Source: Rikenellaceae bacterium (GTDB taxonomy: Bacteria > Bacteroidota > Bacteroidia > Bacteroidales > UBA932). Taken from it: a stretch of 11,783 nucleotides of DNA. The stretch spans positions 1 to 11,783 of the forward strand of contig CAAFYX010000010.1 in assembly GCA_900767375.1 (NCBI GenBank). The letters are read 5' to 3'. The notes under the pieces were generated by a model. That model saw only the letters and a list, made by a program, of their open reading frames with translations, searched no databases and had not been told where the DNA came from. Positions 5,774-11,783 of the stretch are shown piece by piece. Position numbers and translations under genes: made by a program. The stretch's first letter is position 1. Every line of letters begins with the position of its first letter.

Positions 5774-6655
5774 CTATTTGAAGATCAGCTGGGCGAAGTT
5801 GTAGAGGCCGTATTTCCAGACGACGAAGTTGTGGCCCTCGCCCGGGTATTTGATGAGGGTGCAAGGGACGTCGTTCTCCTCGCAGAAGGCCTTGAGGTTG
5901 GCGCTGTTGTACATCAGACCGTCCTCGCTGCCGCAGACCATCCAAAGAAGGGCGTTCTCTGCCTTGGTCTTTGCCACGTCAGGGATGAGGGCTGCTGCAG
6001 GCATGGTGTTAGGGGCTGAAGAGAAGCCGCCGACGAATGCGAACACGTCCATGTGGCCGAGGCCGAAGTTAAGGGATTGGCCGCCGCCCATTGAGAGGCC
6101 GGCCAGGGCTCTGTGGGCCTTGTCAGCGATGACGCTGTACTTGCCCTCGATGAACGGGATGAGGTCATTGATCAGATCATACTCGAAGTTGGCGAAAGCA
6201 GCGGAGCCGGCATATACGTTGCCCTCGGCGCGGTCGTTTTCCTGTGCGCGGCCGTTAGGCATCACGACTATCATTTCGGCAGCCTTGCCGTCAGCGTAGA
6301 GATTGTCCATGATCTTGTCGGGAGCGCCGCCGTTGAGCCACTCGAACTCATCACCGCCGATACCGTGGAGAAGGTAGAGGACGGGATATTTCTTGGAAGC
6401 GTCGTATTTCGGAGGGAGGTAGACATTGCACTTGCGTACAGTGCCGACGGTGGTGGACTTGTACTCCACGAGCTCCACCGTTCCGCGCTCGATGCCTTCG
6501 CGCTCGGCGTCGAATCCTTCAGGAGCTTCTACATAAGGGTCAAAGGTGCAGTCAGCGGCCTTAGGCATGCCGAACATTCCGATGGTCGGCTCCTGCGCGC
6601 TGGCGATAAGGGTGCCGCAGAGGAGTGCGGCTGCTGTGAAGATAATCTTTTTCAT
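5774..6655 (-). CDS. Exported CE1-family esterase, single domain
   Basis: This is an alpha/beta-hydrolase of the esterase D / carbohydrate esterase family 1 type, of 293 residues. Residues 1-20 form a type I signal peptide (MKKIIFTAAALLCGTLIASA, cleaved before Gln21), so it acts in the periplasm or outside the cell. The catalytic set is visible: oxyanion segment LLHGIGGDE (95-103), nucleophile Ser188 in GLSMGG, acid Asp245 in CGSEDGL, and His275 in GEGHNFVVW. Family members release ferulic or acetyl groups from xylan, or act on other acyl esters; the substrate cannot be read from sequence. Unlike the two upstream neighbours it lacks a clear Ig-like N-terminal module, having only about 40 residues between the signal peptide and the hydrolase domain. 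It is the last gene of the row, 6 bp after its neighbour, with a hairpin just beyond its stop. Confidence 0.88.
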   Translation of the reverse strand: MKKIIFTAAALLCGTLIASAQEPTIGMFGMPKAADCTFDPYVEAPEGFDAEREGIERGTVELVEYKSTTVGTVRKCNVYLPPKYDASKKYPVLYLLHGIGGDEFEWLNGGAPDKIMDNLYADGKAAEMIVVMPNGRAQENDRAEGNVYAGSAAFANFEYDLINDLIPFIEGKYSVIADKAHRALAGLSMGGGQSLNFGLGHMDVFAFVGGFSSAPNTMPAAALIPDVAKTKAENALLWMVCGSEDGLMYNSANLKAFCEENDVPCTLIKYPGEGHNFVVWKYGLYNFAQLIFK

Positions 6656-6661
6656 AGGTTT

Positions 6662-7834
6662 TTATTTAAACAATTCTTTTGCGATTCTGGTGATATAGTC
6701 GCGGCAGTTCATCCAGGTGTGGCCGCCGTCAGGGTTGTAGAACTCGTGCTTGAGCCCGAGCTTGGTCATAGACTCGTCCAGGCCGTGGGACTCGTTGATG
6801 AGGAAATCGTCGGCGCCGGTGCCGAGCCAGAGGAACTTGACGTTCTTCTTGATCTTCTTCACAGGGGCATAGACTCCGTTCTTGAAGTTGGCGCTGTACT
6901 CGTCGCCGAAGAGGGCAGGGGCCATCGCGCAGACATACTGGAAGTACTGTGGGTTGCCCAGGCCACAGGCGAGGGTCTGGCGTCCGCCGAGGGAGAATCC
7001 CGCGATGGCGCGGCTGGCCGGGTCGGTGAGGACGTTGTAATTGGCCTCGATGAACGGCTTGACGTCATTGAGGATCTCGCTGGTGACGATATCGGTTCCC
7101 ATAGGGTCGTATGCGTCTGCGAGGCCGCGGAGCATCATCTCAGGGTAAGGATTGGCATAAGGCATGGCGATTATCATCCGCTTGGCAAGGCCCTGGGCGA
7201 TGAGGTTGTCGAGGATGATGTTTACGTGGCCCACCTTGAACCAGGTCTCGTAGGTGTCGGTCATTCCGTGGATCAGGTAGAGGACCGGGAGCTTCTCCGA
7301 GCCGGCAGGGTCATAGCCTGCAGGGGTGTATACGCACATCGGACGGTCGAAGCCGCAGGTGGTGGAGTGGTAGTAGCGGTAGGAAACCTTGCCGTGAGGC
7401 ACGTCCTGGATGTCCTGGACCGAAGGCTCGGCGCCGCGCACGTCCACGAGGGAGTACTTGAACTTCTCGTTAGGGAAGATGAACATGTTGTTCGGGTCAG
7501 CGGTCTGAGTGCCGTCCACGATGAAGGCGTAAGGGTAGATGTTCGGCTTTTCCGGGGTGACGGTGATGGACCATACTCCATTTTCGTCCTTTGTCATCGG
7601 CTTATGCTCGCTGAACATCTGGCAGTCCAGCAGAACGCTTGAAGCCTCGGGGGCGCGGAAACGGAAGGTCACGCTTCCGTCAGCGTGGCAGTCAGGGGAG
7701 ACGACACCGGCAGGGAAGAGCCTTGCCATCACTTCAGGAGTGAGTCTCTGGCCTTCACCGGCGGCCGGCTGGGCCTGTGAAATGAAAGGTATGAGGAGCA
7801 GCGCGGCTGCTATTATTGACTTGTATGCTTTCAT
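6662..7834 (-). CDS. Exported CBM48-like/CE1 esterase
   Basis: This 390-residue two-domain protein has a signal peptide (1-22, ending in FISQAQ). An N-terminal immunoglobulin-like module of the CBM48/esterase E-set type covers about 40-135 (DGSVTFRFRAPEASSVLL, NGVWSITVTP, YPYAFIVDG). A CE1 alpha/beta-hydrolase covers about 150-390. The oxyanion segment is YLIHGMTD (186-193), the nucleophile Ser281 in GFSLGG, the acid probably Asp343 in GADDFL, and His372 in GGHTWMN. Bacteroidota proteins of this plan include feruloyl and acetyl-xylan esterases of hemicellulose degradation, so a similar role is inferred. It resembles the 370-residue gene upstream along its whole length (shared VPHG, FKVG, ILDNLIA, LPY/MPY segments), so the pair likely arose by tandem duplication. 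Confidence 0.88.
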   Translation of the reverse strand: MKAYKSIIAAALLLIPFISQAQPAAGEGQRLTPEVMARLFPAGVVSPDCHADGSVTFRFRAPEASSVLLDCQMFSEHKPMTKDENGVWSITVTPEKPNIYPYAFIVDGTQTADPNNMFIFPNEKFKYSLVDVRGAEPSVQDIQDVPHGKVSYRYYHSTTCGFDRPMCVYTPAGYDPAGSEKLPVLYLIHGMTDTYETWFKVGHVNIILDNLIAQGLAKRMIIAMPYANPYPEMMLRGLADAYDPMGTDIVTSEILNDVKPFIEANYNVLTDPASRAIAGFSLGGRQTLACGLGNPQYFQYVCAMAPALFGDEYSANFKNGVYAPVKKIKKNVKFLWLGTGADDFLINESHGLDESMTKLGLKHEFYNPDGGHTWMNCRDYITRIAKELFK

Positions 7835-7849
7835 GGTCGATGTCTTGTT

Positions 7850-8962
7850 TTAGTCCTGGAAAAGAAGTCTCAATGATTTGTCGAGGAAATATTTGGCGTT
7901 CATCCAAGTGTGGCCGAACTTGTCGGTGGTGAACTCCTTGACGTTCTTGATCCCCTTGCTGTCGAGGAAGTCCATATAGTCCTTGGCGTTTCCATAGAGG
8001 AAGTCGTCGGTGCCTACACCCAGCCAGAAAAGATGGATTTTGTCGTTTAGGTCAGGGTCGTCATAGACATTGTTTGGAAGGACGGTGCTGGTGAACGAGC
8101 TGTATGAGCAGAGCCAGGAGAACTTGTCGATATTGGTCAGACCGAAGGCAAGGCCCTGGTTGCCGCCGCGTGAGAATCCTCCCACTGCGCGGTGGTCACG
8201 GTCATTGATGGTGCGGTAGTTCTTCTCCACGTAAGGCATAAGGTCGTTCAGGAGATCCTTGCTGAAGAGGTCGCCCATGGCGAAAGTGTTGGTTCCGGCA
8301 GGGAGGAGCTTCGAAGGATTGCCGTACGGAAGGACGATGATCATGTCCTTCGCGGCGCCCTCTGCGATGAGGTTGTCGAGGATAAGGTTCATGCGGCCCA
8401 CCTTGAAATAGACTTCCTCTGTGTCGGTGGTGCCGGAGATGAGGTAGAATACAGGGTATGATCTGTCCTTGTCCCTGTCATAGAACGGCGGAGTATAGAC
8501 GATGGCGTTTGCGAAGATGCCGAGGGTCTCTGACCAGTAGTTCACATAGTCCACGCTGCCGTGGGGCACGTCCTTGAGCGCGTGGATGAGAGGCTCGCCC
8601 TGGCTGCGCACGTCCACGATGCTGTTCTTGAAGCCTTCGTTAGGGAACCAGTCAGGGTTGAGCGGATCCATCAGCTGGATACCGTCCACGATGAAGCAGT
8701 ACGGATACATGTCGGGTGCTGCAGGTCCCAGAGTGATGCTCCAGACGCCGTTTTCGCCCTTGACCATATCCTGCCTGCCGGCGAACTGGGCGTCCACCTG
8801 CACGCTCTTGGCGGTATTGGATACGTAGTTGAAGGTTACAGTGTTGTCGGGGTTGACAACGGGTGAGGCGACCTGCGGCCCCCATCCTTGCCCGAAGCAT
8901 AAGGAAGAAAAGCTGAAAGCGGCGCAAATCACCGCAGCCTTTCTAAAAAAACTGAAATTCAT
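7850..8962 (-). CDS. Exported CBM48-like/CE1 esterase with HG to SG change in oxyanion motif
   Basis: This 370-residue paralogue of the next gene is the first of three esterases. It has a signal peptide (about 1-24, SSLCFG before Gln25), an Ig/CBM48-like module (about 30-120: NTVTFNYVSNTAKSVQVDAQ, NGVWSITLGP, YPYCFIVDG), then a CE1 hydrolase domain. The likely catalytic residues are Ser264 in GFSRGG, Asp320 in GTDDFL and His351 in FGHTWMN, all present. The strand-loop that normally ends in His-Gly reads YLISGTTD (173-180), with Ser176 in place of His. An Arg follows the nucleophile, where the two sister esterases have Leu or Met. It may have altered specificity or activity. It starts 62 bp after the U32 gene; only a weak TAACTTCG box is seen in that gap, without a matching -33. 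Confidence 0.86.
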   Translation of the reverse strand: MNFSFFRKAAVICAAFSFSSLCFGQGWGPQVASPVVNPDNTVTFNYVSNTAKSVQVDAQFAGRQDMVKGENGVWSITLGPAAPDMYPYCFIVDGIQLMDPLNPDWFPNEGFKNSIVDVRSQGEPLIHALKDVPHGSVDYVNYWSETLGIFANAIVYTPPFYDRDKDRSYPVFYLISGTTDTEEVYFKVGRMNLILDNLIAEGAAKDMIIVLPYGNPSKLLPAGTNTFAMGDLFSKDLLNDLMPYVEKNYRTINDRDHRAVGGFSRGGNQGLAFGLTNIDKFSWLCSYSSFTSTVLPNNVYDDPDLNDKIHLFWLGVGTDDFLYGNAKDYMDFLDSKGIKNVKEFTTDKFGHTWMNAKYFLDKSLRLLFQD

Positions 8963-9024
8963 AAGTGTTAGTTGTTTGGTTATTATTCCTAATGGAGCCG
9001 AAGTTATGAAAAATCTTGCAAAAT

Positions 9025-10860
9025 TCAGCCTTCCGTGACCGTCATTTCGCAGTTTCCGCAGTCAAAATGGAGCGCTAGCCGCCTTCCGTTGTTCAGAAGG
9101 AACAGCTTTCCCGGCTGAGGGGCTCCCTGATGCACAGGACACATCCCCAGCTCGTAGCGGATGCAGTAGCGCGTGCGCATCAGCTCGGCTCCGGCCGCGT
9201 GCGAGAGCTCGTACGCCTGCCCGACCTCCGAGGCACCACGCGAAAGATACAGCTCGCGGGTGCGGGAGTTCGCCACGTTAGCCTTGTAAGTGACTGACTC
9301 TGACGGCGCTTTCACTGAAGCATCCACGGTCCCGCGGCTCAGCGGCAGAGCCTTGCAAGGGATGGAATCCAGGTCGGAAGCCACCAGCCTGCGCATGCTG
9401 TTCAGGATGGAGGAGCTGATCAGCGGCAGTGACCCTCCGGCCTCTATGCTCCTGACGCTGAACGAGTAGTGGTCGACCCTCTTTGAGAGCGCCTCCCTTA
9501 TCATCGCCTCCTGCCTTTCGCGGTTCTCCGCAGTCTCCAGGTCGGTCTTGAACGGACAAAGCACCTCCCGCCCGTCCTCGCTGACCGCTTTTATGTCAAT
9601 GTTGTATTTCCCGGAGATGACCACGTCCAGCGCGACCCGTATCTCCCTTTTCGGCATGTTCCTCTCAAGCTCGCGCTCGAACGCCGAGCTGATGTTCCTG
9701 AACACCTTCACCCCCGGTTTCAGCCCGTCCACGGACTTGCAGCGTATTGCCAGACCCTCGCACACGTCCCCGCGGAATCCCACGATACCGCCCTTGCCGG
9801 CGAATGCGAAGCCGTCCCCGTTCTGAAGGACAATGCCTCCGCGCGCAGGGCTCACCAGCACTTCGATGCTGCCCCGGTCCGCGCGCCTGACCGCCTTGAC
9901 CGTTCCGATGAACTCTCCCATCGACTTCGGCGTGTCCATCGAGGACCACCGCCCTCTCTTTCCGTCAATGAAAAGCTCGGTGTACCCGCGGTTGAAAGTC
10001 CTGTCGTCCGCTGGAGTGAAGCCTCCGCTGACGCGCCCGAACGACGCCCGCCTGAACTCCTGCGGGTAAGCGCTGACAATGGCGTCAAGCGCCAGTGAGT
10101 ACTCCCGCACGACGTTCTTCACATACGAGGCGTTCTTCAACCGCCCCTCGATCTTGAACGAGCAGACACCGGCTTCAGCCAGCTCTTTCAGCCGGTCCTT
10201 CAGCCTGTAGTCCTTCAGCGAGAGCAGTGCCTTGTCCTTCACCAGCACCTTTCCGTCCTCGTCCACGAGGTCGTAGCGCGAACGGCAGGCCTGGATACAG
10301 GCGCCCCTGTTCGCGCTCCTGCCGGCAATGTTCTCGGACAGGTAGCAGTTCCCACTGTAGCTCACGCAGAGCGCTCCGTGCACGAAATACTCCAGCTCGC
10401 AGCCCACAGCATCGCGGATGCTGCGCAGCTGTTCCAGTGAGGTTTCTCTCTCCACCACCAGCCTGGCAAAGCCAAGGCTTTCATAGAACTCCGCTGTCCG
10501 GGCGTCCCTGATCTCGCACTGGGTGGAGGCGTGGAGCGGCACGGTGATGTCCTCCCAGAGCGTCAGCGCCGGATCCTGGACAATGAAACCGTCCACTCCG
10601 GCCCTCTGGGCATCCAGCATCAGCGAATGGACGCGCTCGAGCTCGTTGTCATAGATGATGGTGTTCACGGTAAGGAACACCCTGGCGCCGAACTTGTGCG
10701 CGTGCAGGCAGAGGCGCTCAAGGTCCTCCAGGCTGTTGCCTGCGTCCTTGCGCGCTCCGAATTCGCTGCCGCCGATATATACTGCATCGGCACCGCAGTC
10801 GATGGCTGCGATGCCGATATCAGCGTTCCTCGCCGGAGCGAGAAGTTCAATTTCCTTCAT
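9025..10860 (-). CDS. U32-family protein (RlhA/YdcP-like RNA hydroxylase type)
   Basis: Although named peptidase family U32, characterised bacterial members (RlhA/YdcP, TrhP/YegQ) are needed for hydroxylation of 23S rRNA C2501 or of tRNA wobble uridine, using an iron-sulfur cluster and prephenate. This 611-residue protein has the TIM-barrel part at 1-300 (ELLAPARNADIGIAAIDCGADAVYIGG at the start) and the family signature EYFVHGALCVSYSGNCYLSE, with Cys165, Cys172, Cys188 and Cys192 as likely cluster ligands. A middle stretch (about 380-490) corresponds to the DUF3656 collagenase-like region, and the length favours RlhA over the shorter TrhP. A second cysteine group (C566, C574, C601, C604) lies at the C-terminus (RYCIRYELGMC, FDCGNC) and could hold another metal site. 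It starts 2 bp after the TPR gene. The rRNA target is inferred. Confidence 0.88.
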   Translation of the reverse strand: MKEIELLAPARNADIGIAAIDCGADAVYIGGSEFGARKDAGNSLEDLERLCLHAHKFGARVFLTVNTIIYDNELERVHSLMLDAQRAGVDGFIVQDPALTLWEDITVPLHASTQCEIRDARTAEFYESLGFARLVVERETSLEQLRSIRDAVGCELEYFVHGALCVSYSGNCYLSENIAGRSANRGACIQACRSRYDLVDEDGKVLVKDKALLSLKDYRLKDRLKELAEAGVCSFKIEGRLKNASYVKNVVREYSLALDAIVSAYPQEFRRASFGRVSGGFTPADDRTFNRGYTELFIDGKRGRWSSMDTPKSMGEFIGTVKAVRRADRGSIEVLVSPARGGIVLQNGDGFAFAGKGGIVGFRGDVCEGLAIRCKSVDGLKPGVKVFRNISSAFERELERNMPKREIRVALDVVISGKYNIDIKAVSEDGREVLCPFKTDLETAENRERQEAMIREALSKRVDHYSFSVRSIEAGGSLPLISSSILNSMRRLVASDLDSIPCKALPLSRGTVDASVKAPSESVTYKANVANSRTRELYLSRGASEVGQAYELSHAAGAELMRTRYCIRYELGMCPVHQGAPQPGKLFLLNNGRRLALHFDCGNCEMTVTEG

Positions 10861-10862
10861 TA

Positions 10863-11783
10863 TTATTTCTTGAGGGCGTCAAGCTGCTGCTTGGCCTGTG
10901 CACCGTACTGTGCGTCGCCGGCTACCTTGTTGTAGAATTCGATGGCCTTTGCCTTGTTGCCGGCCTGCTGGTAGAGGGCTGCCACTGTGAAAGCGATGCC
11001 TGCAGCATCCTTTGCGTCTGGTGAGAGCTCGAGATACTTCTCATAGAAGCTGATGGCCTTGGTGTTGTTCTTTGCCTTGGTGGCTGCGGAAGCGGCGAGC
11101 TTGTAAGCGTTTGCGCTCTCTACATAGCTGTTTGACTTCTCGCATGCCTCGATGGTCTCAGCGAATTTGTTGGCCTTGAGAAGAGCCTGGGCGTCCTTGA
11201 GGTAGAGGGTGGCGAGCTGCTTGTTTGCATTGGCCTCCTGGCCGTTGGCTGCTGCCTGCTCGAAAGCTGCGATGGCGCCTTCCTTGTCACCGGTATTGCT
11301 CAGGGACATTGCGAGGCGGAGGGCTGAAGCGCCGTCTTCAGGGTCGGCTGCGAGAACTTCCTTGAAAGCCTCTGCTGCGCCTGCGAAATCCTTGGCGCTG
11401 AAGAGTGAGGAAGCCTTCTGCTTCTTAACCTGAGGGATGAGGGTCTCAGCCTGCTCAAGCACGTCGTCCGAACTGTATTCTGTAGCTACCTTGACTGCCT
11501 CTGCGAGCTGTGCGAGACCTCCGTCGTAGTCACCGTCCTTGATAGTGTTCTTCGCAATGCTGAGAACGATTGAAGGGATGACACCCTTGCAGGTGCCTAC
11601 AAGCTCCTCTCCTTCCTCACCGCAAGCCTGTGCGAGAGTGAGAGCCTCCTTGAATCCTGCGAGTGCTGTGGCATAATCCTTGGCAACGAGAGCTTCGTTG
11701 GCATTCTGAGCGGTTTCAGTGGCCTGACCCATGTCCTGGGCTGACATCATTACGGCTGATAGTGCGATTGCAAAAATTGAAAC
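10863..11783 (-). CDS. Exported TPR-repeat protein, 5' end beyond the window
   Basis: The frame stays open from an internal ATG at 11750 to the right edge, adding eleven codons that read VSIFAIALSAV before MMSAQ. This is the hydrophobic core and SA-Q cleavage site of a signal peptide, so the true start lies outside the window and an ATG at 11750 should not be used. The mature protein is almost entirely alpha-helical tetratricopeptide repeats. Counting from that Met, repeats fall at about 17-42, 68-92, 113-138, 141-170, 180-208, 213-243 and 250-280, with typical A-x-x-x-x-x-G/K-x-x-x-x-A-I-x-x-F/Y-x-K spacing (DYATALAGFKEAL, DKEGAIAAFEQA, NTKAISFYEKYLEL, NKAKAIEFYNKV). It probably is a periplasmic scaffold or binding protein; no enzyme domain is seen. 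The U32 gene follows after 2 bp. Confidence 0.85.
   Translation of the reverse strand, partial: VSIFAIALSAVMMSAQDMGQATETAQNANEALVAKDYATALAGFKEALTLAQACGEEGEELVGTCKGVIPSIVLSIAKNTIKDGDYDGGLAQLAEAVKVATEYSSDDVLEQAETLIPQVKKQKASSLFSAKDFAGAAEAFKEVLAADPEDGASALRLAMSLSNTGDKEGAIAAFEQAAANGQEANANKQLATLYLKDAQALLKANKFAETIEACEKSNSYVESANAYKLAASAATKAKNNTKAISFYEKYLELSPDAKDAAGIAFTVAALYQQAGNKAKAIEFYNKVAGDAQYGAQAKQQLDALKK

Noticed and set aside
11748..11750. ATG at 11750 as the start of the TPR gene
   Set aside because: The eleven upstream in-frame codons to the window edge continue a signal peptide hydrophobic core, so the gene starts outside the window.

Overview
This 11.8 kb window comes from the chromosome of a Bacteroidales-type bacterium (Bacteroidota). 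The signs are: promoters matching the Bacteroidota primary-sigma consensus (TTTG or TTG, 19 nt, then TAnnTTTG) in front of rpsP and a tRNA gene; little Shine-Dalgarno sequence before the genes; signal peptides that end in -SAQ; an S16 protein with a long Ala/Lys/Glu tail; and Bacteroidales-like FeoB, nicotinamidase and CE1 esterase sequences. The coding DNA is fairly GC-rich, so a high-GC lineage related to Alistipes or to uncultured gut Bacteroidales is plausible, but the genus cannot be fixed from this window.

Layout. Positions 1-420 hold no convincing gene. They carry a 72-bp tandem repeat (three good units and one decayed unit), each good unit with an inverted repeat, followed on the same 72-bp register by two long perfect hairpins that are related to each other. 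Positions 421-647 hold a possible 33-residue secreted peptide on the minus strand and a promoter-like box for feoB. FeoB (648-2648, +) is a ferrous iron permease whose transmembrane part looks intact, but whose N-terminal GTPase domain has lost its nucleotide-binding motifs. It runs head-on into rpsP-rimM (minus strand), and the two stop codons share the tetranucleotide CTAG. Divergent from rpsP, with overlapping promoters, is a two-gene NAD-salvage operon, pncA-pncB (+). A tRNA-Leu(GAG) gene with its own promoter and a strong downstream hairpin follows.

From 5774 to the right edge every gene is on the minus strand. In transcription order these are a secreted TPR protein (5' end outside the window), a U32-family protein of the rRNA/tRNA hydroxylase type, and three exported CE1-family esterases in a row. 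Two of the esterases carry an N-terminal immunoglobulin-like/CBM48-like module. Gaps are 2, 62, 15 and 6 bp, so all five could be read together, or the esterases could form their own unit. The esterase trio suggests removal of acyl groups (feruloyl or acetyl) from plant hemicellulose, but no glycoside hydrolase or SusC/D gene is visible here.

The most unusual points are the GTPase-dead-looking FeoB with a Cys-x3-Cys-x2-Cys N-terminus, the covarying palindromes and 72-bp repeat lattice, and the esterase whose HG oxyanion motif has become SG.
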